Assembly (NCBI GenBank): GCA_013397695.1
Contig: VYZI01000148.1
Span: 124,001-188,000 of the forward strand
Source: Centropus unirufus
Taxonomy: Eukaryota > Chordata > Aves > Cuculiformes > Centropidae
Reading direction: 5' to 3'
DNA: 64,000 nt
The notes beneath the pieces are model-generated. The model did no database searches, was not told where the DNA came from, and saw only the letters and a program-made list of their open reading frames with translations. The position numbers and the translations under genes were made by a program. Within the stretch, counting starts at the first letter, position 1. Each line of letters begins with the position of its first letter. Below are positions 1-12,010 of this stretch, piece by piece.

Positions 1-2890
1 AAAAATCTGCATTTTGCTAGAGCAGAAATTTGAGAGTTTTTTTAACAGAAAAATAAACCTCTAAGCCACTAGCTCAGGGTGCAAATGAAAGTTTATAATC
101 CAATCTCTCCCAGTCCACAGTATCTCTGCTTCTCAAACTAGTTTCGATACACACAGTGACTCCTTGATGCTCCCAGTCATCCCCCAGTCACCATTAAGTT
201 TCTGTTCTGCTATTTCTGAGGTCTGCCTGCTTGTTACACATCTCCATTGTGCTGGCCTCCCAGCTGGATCCCATCCCTGGGCTCTGATTCTCTTGCTACT
301 AGTCCTACTATTCTGCTCCCCAGGCATACTCCCACATCCCTCTCCCTCCTTTCAAGGAGGTCCACAGAACGTCAGTCATCTTATTTAATCATTAAAAATT
401 AGCATTAAAAAAAATGAAGGAGTACATCAAGTGCTCCAACTATCAGAAATCCATATTCCCCTTTAATCCATATTCCTGGATCTTTAATCCAGAAAAGATA
501 AGGAAAACGAGCTTTCTGTCAGACTTTCACTGTGAACTTTGAGTCTGGAAAACCATTGGTGGTAGTGGGTCAGAAAGGAAAAACCACTTCCCAAAGATTA
601 CTAATGCACGAGATCAAGATGACATCGTCATTCTGGTTTCTGCTTTATCCCTCAATCTGGTATGCCTTATGACCTGGCTTCTTTCCTTCTGCAAGCAACA
701 TTGAAGCTTAGTGTCCTTTTCTCTTCATACTCAGCAGTCAGAAAAAATACATTCTTATATTAAAGTAGCCACTTGAGCTGGCTATAGGATACAGTAAGTA
801 ATAAAAATCAGATGAATATTTCCACCAAGTAATAGAAATAAGTTAAATATTTCCATCAAATAAATCTGTCTTACTCAGGACGCCTTCTGTTAAGCACGTA
901 GCAACTGCAGTATTTCAGGAGGGATGAACAGATTCACCTTTTATGTTTTTTCTCTTTTTCCCTTTTTGTTTGTCAGAGTAGTCTCAGACATCATTTAAAG
1001 CACCAGGCAAATTAAATTATAAGTTTTATTTAGAACCATAAAACCCCTACAGTGGACCATTCATCACCAAAAAAAAGGATTGTTTGAATTTATCGTCTGA
1101 CATTTATATGTGCCATGTATCCTCTAGAAACCATGAAACTGTCAATCCATTATTTATGGAAACAAGAGTCAGAAATAGGTGCACATGGTTTCAGGCAAAT
1201 CTAGTGGCCTGTGTAAATGCTCATTTCCTCCTTTAGCCTCTTTAAAACCTCTCTATTATTGAAAAATTGATGCTTATTGCGTTGAATACTACATAACGAC
1301 ACAAAATTATGATATTCCAAAGGTTGGGAAATTAATACTCTGGCTCTAACACAGATAGAGTGCTAATGTTGATGTTAAACCACTGTATTTCATGCAAAGC
1401 AGCAGTATTTCCTCTCACAGATGTCAGCTTTTCTAAGAAGATCATAATACCAAAATGATATCAAGACAGTTACCGTAGCATCTTTTCAATTAACACTTTT
1501 ATTTATTTAATTTGACAAACTACAAATCGCAGAGCTGTTCTGAAATTTTCTGGCTGACCTCAGAAAAGATGAGACAATAGTTTGCAATGAACAGCTCTTT
1601 GATTCATTCCTATTTTTTCAAAAATTGTAGATATCCTCAACAGTGATGCAGCAAGAAACCAACACATCATAAGAACCTAAGCAAATCAAACGGGACACAG
1701 ATGATAACAGCCTGTGCAAAGTGCTTAGGCAAGAAGCGTAAGAATAGACAGAGTAACTCCCTCTACATCCTGCTCCCAGCTCAGGGTGCTCTTGTAAGGC
1801 AGATAAGCCACAACCCTGCTCCTCAACGATGTGCTCCAAACCACCTCTTTGTCCAGCCATTGACATGTGCAGCCTCTATGGTGAACCACTTCAGCACGCA
1901 GCAGTGACAGGAAAGTAACCCCACAACAAAGAAATTAATTGTCCTTTATTTCAGAAATCTGCAAAAGCTCATCATAGCGTCGGGTGTCTGTTGGTGCTGG
2001 CACAACAGACTTGGGGGCAGGGATTGAGGCAGGTGAAAGTCACATCTGACTTTGGACCGTAACAGTGCTAGTCAGTGGAGTTCTACTGCTGAGGGATGGT
2101 GGGCTTTGGCTTTTCTCAGCCAGAGGCTGTAGCCATAAATTCCAGCTGAGATCTTTCCCTACACCTGCTTTGCAATCACTATATGGGCACATCTTTTGAA
2201 CTCCACAAATACCAGTGACTTCAAAGGCTGCTTCTGCTCTGAATAAAAAAGAAAGCATGTGTGCAACTTGCTGCCTGATGACATCTATGTTCACTCAACC
2301 TGAAGTATAGCAGAGTATTTAATCTCTCCTTGCACAGGAACTGCTCAGTACTCCAGTAATCCTTTCCACCTTATATATGCAACACTCATAGTATATAGCT
2401 TTTGAGAAAGAGCTATAATGCTTATAATTATATTATAGTATTATAGTCCTTTTAAAATGCAGGGAGAGATGCTCAGACCTCCACAAATATACTCCAGATG
2501 TATATGAACTATTATTATTCACAGTGACATAGAAGGCAAAACAGTAAACATCACTTTTTTCCCCTAAAAATTCCTAATGTTCTGTCTGCTTTTTTGAATA
2601 ATGCTGAGCATGGAGCCAATGTGTTTACAGAACAGACTCCAGTGACTCAGGACTCTCTCTCTTGCATGGTAATGTAGTGCTGATTTAGATCCTCTCTGTG
2701 GATGTATAGCTAGGATAGGATTTCCTGTGTGTTTTATTTTGCATTTCTAGATAGAGAATACAAATTTCATGTCATTTTGTCATCTGTATATTAATATGTA
2801 TATGAATACATAGATATGGAGTTTATCTGTACAGACACACACAAAGTTTAATTATATAATGTATAATTATCTATTAGTATATTTAATGGT
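1..2890. other. Unassigned AT-rich DNA
   Basis: No gene or recognisable repeat was seen here. Short open frames occur on both strands (the longest about 84 codons), overlap one another and match no family I know. An A/T-rich stretch at about 2415-2450 has partial dyad symmetry, and about 2785-2885 is also strongly A/T-rich. The right edge is where the ancient LINE remnant begins. Confidence 0.6.
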
Positions 2891-3520
2891 AGAGACCTCA
2901 GCACAGATGCCTAAAGAATTCCATTGTTACCTTCCTCCATTGCGAAATTTGACCAATTACTCCTACTTTCCATTTCCTATCTTTTAAAGTTATTAATATG
3001 CAGAGGACCCTCTCCCCATCCTACCACAACTTAATTTCTTTAAGAACCTTCAGCAAAGGAAGTGGTCAAAAAGCTTTTGGCAGAGTATCACTAGATCACT
3101 TCTTCTGTATATTCAGTGATGATCAAACAACACTAATAGATTTGCAAGGTACTAATCCCCTTACAAAGCTGTGTTGGTTCTTCCTCATTATATCATACTT
3201 ACCCTTTTTTCTAGTAGTCTAGAATGACTTTTAACAGTTCACACACTACCAAATTTATAGCATCTTAAGATTTCTGAACTCTCCATTCCACTTAAATCCT
3301 TTTTAAATGTCAAATCTATATTTGCCATTTCACTTTCACCTAGTACCACAACGGATTTAATCAATAGACTCCATAGCATAGCTGAAAGTTTCCATATTTA
3401 TGTTCTCTTAGAGCTCCCAAGTAAATAGCACCTGGTGCTGGTACTTTGTCTACATTTACTACATCTACTTCTTCTAAATCTTATTCTTTAGGCACCTTTG
3501 TTTGAGAAAGTTCTGTTTTA
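2891..3520 (-). mobile_element. Ancient L3/CR1-like LINE remnant (reverse-transcriptase region)
   Basis: The minus strand resembles the reverse-transcriptase region of old amniote L3/CR1-group LINEs, as I remember them from reptile, bird and mammal genomes. Read on the minus strand from 3520 down, it passes a region like the N-terminal part of the domain (about 3400-3520). It then passes a decayed stretch at about 3030-3110 that corresponds to the family's DPVDIVYLDFQKAFDKVPH-type segment, which holds the first catalytic aspartate. The frame is destroyed throughout by stops and shifts. The assignment rests on recalled similarity of nucleotide wording, not on an alignment. It is much more diverged than the CR1 copies elsewhere in the window, so it is probably an older insertion. 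It is inactive and lies in the same orientation as the CR1 fragment that follows. Confidence 0.6.
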
Positions 3521-3535
3521 AACTCCAACCCATGT

Positions 3536-4005
3536 AACACAAAGCTTCAATGTCTTTTTGGTAGTGGCGCCACATTCACCACAACCATTTAGGTCAAGGC
3601 ATGCAGCCAGGGTTTCACCATATGCCCATCCAAGCCATGATCCTCCAGCTTCTCTAGGAGAATGCTGTGGGAGACAGTGTCACAGACCTCACTAGACAAT
3701 ATCCACAGCCATTCCCTCACTCACTGGGCACGCCACCTGGTCATAGAAGGAGATCAAGTTAGCCAAGCAGGATCTGCTCTTCCTTAACCCATGCTGACTG
3801 GGCCTGAACACTGTGATATCAGTCAAGATGATCTTCTCTGTGTCCTCCTTCTGATCCTTCCTGTAGATGGGTGTCACATTTGCAAGCCTCAGTTAACTGG
3901 GACCTCTCCAGTTAGGTGGGACAGCTGATAAATGAAGGAAACTGGCTTTGTGGGAACGTCTGTTGGCTCCCTCAGGGCCATTGTGTGGATGAACGCTGAT
4001 GATTA
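3536..4005 (-). mobile_element. CR1 LINE fragment, central ORF2 (reverse transcriptase)
   Basis: Minus-strand translation shows conserved CR1 ORF2 words in the right order: GLRKSRSCLANLISFYDQV, then EGMAVDIV, then in a shifted frame DTVSHSILLEKLEDHGLDG, and finally a remnant of the VVVNG segment near 3570. About 3880-4005 continues upstream with non-framed CR1 wording. CR1 is the dominant LINE of birds and encodes an endonuclease/reverse transcriptase that copies its RNA into the genome. This copy holds only a middle piece, without the 3' tail. A short internal deletion near 3693-3700 removes the segment between VDIV and DTVSHS, where intact copies carry the DFSKAF motif with a catalytic aspartate. 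It abuts an older LINE remnant, so insertion beside or into that remnant is likely. Confidence 0.85.
3620..3877 (-). pseudogene. Broken CR1 ORF2 reverse-transcriptase segment
   Basis: Two partial frames on the minus strand cover this part of the CR1 polymerase. The upstream frame (3877-3692) reads through the HGLRKSRSCLANLISFYDQV region to AVDIV and stops. The downstream part (about 3695-3620) resumes in another frame with DTVSHSILLEKLEDHGLDG. The lost codons between them include the first catalytic motif of the palm domain, and there is no YxDD motif in the surviving part. The product cannot be active. The identity is firm because several consecutive family words are present in order. Confidence 0.8.
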
Positions 4006-5034
4006 TCTTTGAAGACTTATTTGGAGTTCTTTTCTAAGTTTATTTTCCATAAGTGAAATACATTTATTCTGAGTTTCCAGTATATTACATTTAAGCAATC
4101 TCCATGTTATGCCATAAACACATTTTTTTTACTTTTGGCTGTTCCTTCTCATTTCTTGGTAGTAGTTTATTGACTTTTATGTAGTTCTGCATTGTTTCAG
4201 GGAGAAGGCTAAATCTGAGTGATAATTACTCTATTGTAGCTATTTAGGAGTTAACATTCTGAACTCAGTCCTGGATGAGGGTAACTCAAAACTTATTTGT
4301 CATGGCATTGTTCCAATGACTGCACTAAGAAGCAGCCATTTCCAGGGTCTAAAAATTATTCTGTGTCACTGATACTATCATAACATTCGCCCTTTCCTCT
4401 TGGGGCTACACATGATGCCAGTCTCCTATGTCGGTTTAATGTCTGCCATGTCCATGAGGATGTCTTCGTCACCATCATGAAACCAGGCAAAATTCAGATG
4501 AGAATTTCATATTCTCAATAGACTTAACATGTTTAGTGAATTTGATTGTAAGTATTCTAAAGAAAACTCATTTCTTCTAATTCCAAGCTTTTTCTTCAAT
4601 CAGCACGTTTCGGTTCATATGCATGTCTGTCCCTAAAAATTTTACTTTCAACAACAGTAAACAGATGGATTATCAGTAGTACAAATTTAAAGTTCTGCTG
4701 CAGACGTTCCCAGACAGTAAGCAGGATTCTAGGGGAAGGAGAGCACTTTAGCAATCCTATGCTTACTTCCTTATAAATGGTCCTAAAGCATTCTGTGTCA
4801 ACACAGCCCTTGCAAAACAATGAAATCAACAAGACTATGTAGTGTGAACTTCAGCCATCATCTCAGTGTCAGTTTGAGGTCCTAGTCTTCCAGGCCAAAG
4901 GACAATGGAGATCAGACATATGAGATGACCTCAGCACAGCAAGTAAGGATAGGACCTTACTTTGTGTTGCTTTTGTGCCCCACACTCCTCAAGGCAGCTC
5001 CATTGTATCAACCAGTGAACTCCTCCAAACACAG
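4006..5034. other. Unassigned DNA between two CR1 copies
   Basis: I see no gene, RNA or repeat here. A 78-codon minus-strand open frame at 4596-4832 matches nothing known to me and is within chance length. Both edges are set by minus-strand CR1 insertions. Confidence 0.55.
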
Positions 5035-5838
5035 AGAATCATAAAATCACTAGGTTGGAAAAACTTTTGAGATCACCAAACCCAGCTGTATCTGTCCAAT
5101 ACTAAATCATATTCCTAAGCACTTCATCTACCCATCTTTTAAATACCTCCAGGGATGGTGACTCAACCACTTCCCTGGGCAGCCTGTTCCAATGCTTGAT
5201 AACCCTTTCGGTAAAGGAATTCCTCTTAATGTATAATCTGAATCTCTCCTGGCACAGTTTGAGGACATTCCTTCTCATCCCATCACCTGTCACTTGGGCG
5301 AAGAGACCAACACTCACTTGCTACCATTTCCATTCAAGCAGTTGTAGGCAGTGGTAAGCTCTCCCCTCAGCCTCCTCTTCTTTAGGCTAAATACCCCCAG
5401 TTCCCTCAGCTGCTCCTTATAAGTCTTGTTCTTCAGCCACTTCACCAGCTTTGTTTCTCTTCTCTGGACATGGTCCAGGACTTCAATGTCTTTCCTGTAT
5501 TGTGGAGCCCAAAACTGAACACGGTATTCAAGGTGCGGCCTCACCAGTACTGCTTGTAGGGCCAGAATAATTTCCTTGTTCCTGGTGGCCGCACTGTTTC
5601 TGATGCAAGCCAAGGTGACATTGGCCTTCTTGGCCACCTGGGCACACTGCTGTTCAGGCAGCTGTCAACCAGCACCCCTAAGTCCTTCTCCTCTAGGCAG
5701 CTTTCCAGCCACTCTTCCCCAAGCATTTGGCCTTCTTAAACCTCATCCCACTGGCCTCAGTGCTTTGATCCAACCTGTTCAGATCCCTTTGTAGAGCCTC
5801 CCTACCCGCAAGGACTAGAGTCTTGATGCCTCCACAAG
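5035..5838 (-). mobile_element. CR1 LINE, 5'-truncated 3' end (about 0.8 kb)
   Basis: This is a CR1 copy on the minus strand, with its 3' tail at the low coordinate. The tail is a degenerate AGAATCATA-type motif at 5035-5044, the reverse complement of the usual CR1 terminal repeat. Next comes the typical 3' UTR and then the C-terminal part of ORF2. That part is preserved as KKANVTLACIRNSAATR and VRPHLEYRVQFWAPQYRKDI in one frame, and as IKHWNRLPREVVESPSLEVF in another. The copy is 5'-truncated, as most CR1 insertions are; at its 5' edge is a GGAA microsatellite. It is the best-preserved ORF2 end in the window and shares 3' UTR wording with the copies at 17.9, 22.7, 27.1 and 50.0 kb, which suggests one subfamily. 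Confidence 0.93.
5102..5726 (-). pseudogene. CR1 ORF2 C-terminal remnant, two frameshifts
   Basis: Three overlapping minus-strand frames together cover the C-terminal end of CR1 ORF2. From upstream to downstream they are 5726-5541 (containing EEKDLGVLVDSCLN), 5637-5314 (AKKANVTLACIRNSAATR through LRELGVFSLKKRRLRGELTT) and 5317-5102 (VTGDGMRRNVLKLCQERF through LPREVVESPSLEVF, ending at the usual stop region). The breaks at about 5640 and 5315 are shifts in frame. The catalytic palm domain lies further upstream and is missing because of the 5' truncation. The fragment is a fossil but still readable across more than 150 codons. Confidence 0.85.
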
Positions 5839-5857
5839 GAAGGAAGGAAGGAAGGAA
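5836..5857. repeat. (GGAA)n microsatellite
   Basis: About five uninterrupted GGAA units sit at the 5' truncation edge of the minus-strand CR1 copy. The repeat may have formed at the junction or pre-dated the insertion. It is a likely length polymorphism. Confidence 0.9.
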
Positions 5858-8800
5858 CTTTGGTTCTGTTTTTTTTCAGACATGAGAGGAAGCACAAAGT
5901 GGAGAGTCTCTATTCACTGCAAGAGTTAGCCTGGGTTTGTGCTGTAGGGCAGCACACATAGAGCTGAGCCTATAAGAGGCACTACCACTGGTTGCATCTA
6001 GCACAAAGATTTCAAAAGGGATAACGTACATTTTATTTTGCTGCAATAAGGTAAGCCACAACATTTTCTTTTCCAAGAATGAATTGTTGAAGAAATTGAC
6101 TGTCTTTCTTGTTAAATGGGGAAGGAGGGAATTACAGGAAACCAACATAAGACTTGCAGCATCAACACAGGTACAGTCCCCATCTGGCCAGATCAATTTG
6201 AGTGATCCAGACTGACAGTTCTATGTAGAAGTACTAACACACATTAAGGTTGAGGTATTTTCTTTCTATATGGGATTTGAGTTATAAATGGAGCTAACAT
6301 GACAGAAAAAACAAGCCCTGGGCCATTTTCACATGTAGCAATGAAAACATCTTCAAATAAGGATTATTTTACTCTAGGACCTGTATAGCCATGCTGTGAA
6401 CTGAATGTTGTTGATTAATTAATGAAGTCCATCTGATTATGTCTCCTTGTGAAGGACGTACCATCTATATTTCAAATTGCTTTTGAAAATTTAATCATCA
6501 GAATCTAGAATTTGCTCATTAGTTGGTAATAATATATTAAGTTCCTCTGTCTGTCCCCAAATAGGATGGGCAAAGACTAATTAATTAAAGACATGCCTCA
6601 GAATGTGTGCAGTCCCAGTGCTGGCATAAAAAGTAGCAAAGGAAGCTATAAATCCTGGATATGTTAAATGTGCAGCAATGTTTTAGTAATGGTAGCCCAT
6701 CACTAACGCAGCCATTTTATACAAAATAATACAAAATTACTTCAAATTATGCAGTCTACATAGAGATTTTCCTCATCCTAGCTCTAACATGAAATTCTTC
6801 TGTGATAGTTCTCTTTCTAGAATAATATGGCAATTGAGTCTTTAAAACCTCTGAAAAAGATATTTCTACTATTCTCATACTGCACCAGTTAAGGCAATAT
6901 TTATTGGGTAGCAGAAAAATCTCATGGAAAGTACAACATATTTTGCACTGCCCACAAACATCTGTGTAAATATCTTAACTGGAATCATCACTCCAACTGT
7001 AGCAGTCACCATCTGTCTGGCAGGAGCACAGAGCACTTTCTCAGGAATAGGCTGTGGTATTTAGCCATAAACTGCAATAAGCATTGTAGTCACAGTGTCC
7101 TGCAGGAGGAGGCAGAAGTGGTTTTCTGTCTAACTTGATTTCCCAGTTTTCCTGGAGGTGATGGCTGTGTCCGTGTCTCTTAACGGTGGAGGAAATCAGG
7201 CCTGCCTTACATAAATGGCCAGCTTCTTGAAAACAGGCCACTGCCGTCTTGGTGACTTGGTCCTAGACAGCACAGCCCTTGAGACTCTCTGCGTAAGGAC
7301 TGTCCCATTACAGAAGTTAGGATTCTCCACTCTACTCTGCAGGAGGGTAAAGGCTAACTATGATCCAGATTAATTAATGTTAATTAAAACCTATACTGAA
7401 CATGAATGTTTTAGATAATTAATTTATCATGTTGTAAAAGACTTGAGTCTTTGCTTAAAGTTCCTCAACATGACTCCAGTTAGTAGTACAGAAACAACAT
7501 AATTTCCAGCATTTTTACTTTTTGAGATATTTGAAAACAACCAAATTTAATTTGACTTTACAACAATTCATATTTGCCAAACTTGCAGGGCAGCATAATA
7601 AATTCAGATCATCATAGGAAATATACCCAAATTCTAATAAGAACCAATAAAATTTATATGAACTGTTACAGTACATAAACCAGAAAATTAAAAGGCATTT
7701 TTTTCCAATGTTACTTATTCTGTCACTTGAATGCTCATAACAATAGAATATAATTAGTCTGCAAATACTCTATACTAAGCTTATTTTTTTCACAGACCAA
7801 TATCATATATCCTAGTCCAGAGACAATAATTCTTACATTTTTCTTTTTATATGCATACCAAGTTGTATTCCTCTTCAAAAACATGGCATACACACTTCTT
7901 CATATGTGCTCTTCATACATTTTCCATCAGCCATACTTATCATACAAAGTAGAATACCTTTCCTTCTCAGCAACAGTATGAGATTTTTAATCATCGCTGA
8001 TTCTCATTGTCATTATTCTCTGCTGACAACAAATGCATGTACCTTAATTTGCATATTAAAATCAATGTCATGATCATAATAAACTCATAATAATTGACAT
8101 GGATATTTTTTCTGTCTCCTGACTGCTGTGTAACATAAATGATCATATAAATACCCCATTCATTCTTCATAACATAACCGCTTCCAGCGGAGCTACTTAA
8201 CTGTATTTTAAGGAAGCAGCCCCCCTCCAAGAGATTGATTTGCAAAGGAAGACAGAATGTGCATCTAAAAAGCATCTACAAGAGTAGGTGGATGTCAATC
8301 AAGTCATGATAGAGTTCTACCTGACTCCCACACAGTCCTGTGTCTTCATTGCTTTCCAAGGTCGAAGACAGCTGCATGCTGACTAATGTTCTCCCAGAGT
8401 TCAGTAATAAGCAGTCATTTCCAATTCTTCATAATATTAATTTTTAATAAACAGTTTTCCCCTACCCCTTGGCTCTGAATGTCAAAATACGTTTACTGAA
8501 CACAGCAAGAATACAATCAAGTCCAGAAACAGCTTTAGATTTATAGGTCTCAAAAATCTTACCCACAGTAGTGCTCACTTCAGTATTGTTTTCCTTCATT
8601 AAAACTCATTCTCTTAGAAATGCACTGTGATTTTTGAAAGATCTATCTTTGATCCTGTTTTGTTACCATAATTTTCTATTTTTCTGTGAAAATTCATGTT
8701 TGACTTTCTTATTTTTTTTCATCAAATAGTCTTCAGTTTATTTACATGACCGTACATACTTACATCAATATTCCTTTCTAAAATCCATCTAAAATCTTTT

Positions 8801-9370
8801 AGGATAAAAATGTTAATATTGAAAATTATAAAAAAGACATCAACTTTGAAATTTTTTTGTGATTAGCCTTACGTAATGTCAGGTAAGGGGCATACAGCTT
8901 CAGTGTCAGTCTCAGAACTGCCTACATAAAATCTTTTCAAGATCCACACACTCTTCCTGCAAAAGTGAATTGATTTTAAATATAGGATAGAGATGATATC
9001 TGCAGGTACTCATTAGCTGACGCTGTCTGATTCATCGCTTTGCAACCGCTACATACAGTTGCTATAATACATTTTCTAACAGACTAGTGCTTAGTAAATA
9101 GGTACCTGCTTTTCTCTCTAGCACTCAGTGTTAAAAAAATTGCCTCTCTACATTGTGATTTTGCTGTTTCAATCTCAAATGATGTCTTCTTTTCACTTTC
9201 TAGTTGATTAACAGAGATAGCCCTTAAGTAACATTAAACTCATTCTATTCATTTTTTTTCTCAGGTCTTTTGCTGATTCTCTGGGCTGGAAAACCTGATA
9301 TTTTAAGGTGCCCTTATGACACAACTGATGCACACACCTGTCCTGACTCCTTTCTGAACTCATCAGTGTA
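5858..9370. other. Unassigned AT-rich DNA
   Basis: No gene or known repeat was recognised. Short TTAATTAA-rich patches occur near 6412-6422 and 7369-7386. Open frames (the longest 106 codons, minus strand, 5876-6196) have no family resemblance. Much of 7350-9300 is strongly A/T-rich. Confidence 0.55.
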
Positions 9371-9416
9371 CTGTTAGAGGGCCAAATATAAAAGTCATCA
9401 ACTCACCCTCTAACAG
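9371..9416. repeat. Perfect 11-bp inverted repeat (potential hairpin)
   Basis: The arm CTGTTAGAGGG at 9371-9381 is perfectly repeated in reverse complement at 9406-9416, with a 24-nt spacer. A transcript could form an 11-bp stem. Nothing nearby shows that it is transcribed, and a GCATGCATGC palindrome follows at 9416-9425. Confidence 0.7.
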
Positions 9417-11977
9417 CATGCATGCAATACTCCAAATGAAAAGTCTTCACTCACAAAACTGGGTTGCGTGAGAACAAGTTCCACGTGCCAGGATGAGTTC
9501 TGTAGCTTGGCTTGATCCCTCTGTAAATACTGCTTCCAGCAAACAAGTTTACCTCTGCTCGTTTCTACTGCAGCACGATCTACTCCCCCTCTCTTGTCTG
9601 CCCATTAAAAACAGAAAAGAGAATAATTGGGCTTTTTTCAACAAAAAGGTATATGCCACAAGTTAATTATAAGATCCATTTCTTTTAATAAAATTACTTT
9701 CAAAAGCACTTGCTACAATCATCCTGTCTTATCTAGCACAGCCTATTGTCAGTATTCATACTATTACTGTTCCAATTTAAATAGTAAATTTTGTAGAAAA
9801 GAACATTTTTTTCTTCTTATGAAGCTATGTGAAAAAATATTGCTTAGTTCTGCTGCACTGTGGGCTAGCTTCTGCTTGGCTCCCAGAAATACCTGAAGAG
9901 AAGGGGATAAAAAGCCGGTTTGTTATCGTGCATCTCTGAATTCTCCATTAAATGCTTTGCTTTGGGGTTTTTCTGACATAGTAGAAGCTCCTAAGTAAAA
10001 GGAGAGAGCTGGCCACTTACCATATGGCTGATGGGAACACTCGATGCTATATGATGAGATACCACTATTTTCACTATTTCTTCATGTAATGAGATATTTT
10101 TGTGAGGCATGATCTGAAGTGATTCTACCACAAGAGTTGACAGAGTAGGTATAGGTCCCTTCAGTCCCACAACAATTCTTCAGAATGTCAGTGATCACAA
10201 TGCAATTATATTTATACAATGTTTTAATAAAAAATATGAACTAATTAAAAAATACAGCCACAATTAAAAATAACAAAACGAAAAAACAGAGAAGCTGTTT
10301 CACAAGCAGCATAGGTCATAGGCTGATCAGTGCAGCTTAGCTTATCGCTTTCATTGTAACTGTAGATTTAGCGTTAAGCAGGCTAGCTGGTAAGGCTTTA
10401 ATCAAGCAGCTGCAGAGTCCCACTTGGCTGCACAGCAGACACAGATATTGAAGATTCCAAAAGGTACTGAAATCCCTGTTTCCCAAAACTGACTGGAAGA
10501 ATTGCTGCATGTATCTCAGCAGTCACAGTCCCATCTTCAAGTTGTAGAGCTTGGCTGACCAAGCAGGCATGACAACATTCCTGCTGGCCTCAACATTTTG
10601 ATAGGTGCCTCACTCTCCAAGTCCCTGAATGGCACAAAATATAGGGAAATAGCTTTATACAACTTCTCTTTCAATTCTCCCTATGTGGAGAGGTCAAGAA
10701 TTTGACTTGGATTGAAAAATGTCAATCTTCTCAAAATAGCATGAGAAGAGGGTGTAGGCCTTTATTTTTTAGTATTATTGATTATTTCCAAGGTTTCCAA
10801 TCAATCAATCCTTCTCTTGAAACTGAGAAGCCTTTTTCAGTCAGTTCTATTTTTTATTTTTTATGTGACTTTCAAAAATGTGGTTTATCTTTCTAGGGCA
10901 TTAATTTCCTTTTGGACACTACCTGAAATCAAGAGAATCCATCCAGCGAGTCACTTCACTCACTTCACTTCTCTGATATTGGGAAATTAATATCCCAGAA
11001 CATATGAAAGAAGAAAACATGGTAAAGCAATATTCTTTTCCTCTCATTTCTGGGCTTGCTAAAGCACTCAAAGTAAAACATCTATTAATCTTTTAAAAAC
11101 ATTGAATTTAATTACCCTGACTAATGTTAGCTTGTACCAAATGTTAGAGATACATTTTCCTTCATACTGTACAGAATGTTCTTCTAATTTTAAAGTTTGT
11201 GTAACTAAACTCCAGTTCTTCATGCAGTTTCCTAGCTGATTTCCACTGTCAATTGGCTTGAGACCTAATTCTCTGAAGTTATCCAATCACCTAGTTTACT
11301 TTTTTTTCGCCTAAACAAGTGTATGAAATGGAATGTTTGACATTTCACTTTTAAAGTCCAACACAAGCACAGAGTAACTTGTTCCAGCTTCCACCCATAG
11401 TTACAGTTTTTACTACAGCCTTCACAAAATGTGGTCTTCCTCACTAACAATACTGGATCGGACTTGCCTTACATTTTCACAAGTTCTAGATTGGCTGGGG
11501 AAGGGCTGTGGGATACAATGCTTGTATTCTGATAAGGTGTCGAAGGGTTAAGCTTTGGGCACTTTCAGCTTGCACATAGGGTAGTAGGCTGTAGAAGGTG
11601 AAAAATAAATCATCATTGGTCCTGCATTGCCTCCAGCAGAGCTCCAGAAAACCAGACTCATGGCTTCTCCTTCCACGAAGGATTCACTGGTAAATAGTGG
11701 GTGGCAATTAGTCCTGAAGAAATGCTTTGTCTAAAGCCCTCACCATTCAGGAACAGTAGCTTCCTTCCTGACCCTTCCTATTCCTCTGTCAACAGTGGCA
11801 AAATGAGCCTAGTCTCCCAGGGCTCTACTGGGACCTTTCTATTCTCTAAAGTCCCCATTGCACACCAGTGTGAATCAGGCTGGACTGCAAAGCAAAAAAA
11901 AACAACCCATCTGTTTCCTGACAGAAGTGGAACAAAATATTTTCTGCTATTCACATTCTCAAGCAAAATTAAAAACC
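9417..11977. other. Unassigned DNA
   Basis: No coding region or known repeat was recognised. About 10200-10290 is A-rich. Two short overlapping plus-strand frames at 10702-10990 and an open frame beginning at 11701 (137 codons, ending at 12114) have no recognisable domain and are within chance length. Confidence 0.5.
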
Positions 11978-12010
11978 ATACATATACGTATACATACACA
12001 TATAACTATA
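11978..12010. repeat. Degenerate alternating purine-pyrimidine tract (TA/CA)n
   Basis: A 33-nt tract of mixed CATA, TATA and ACGTA steps. It is low complexity and produces the repeated Thr-Tyr run in the open frame that crosses it, which argues against that frame being a real protein. Confidence 0.75.
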
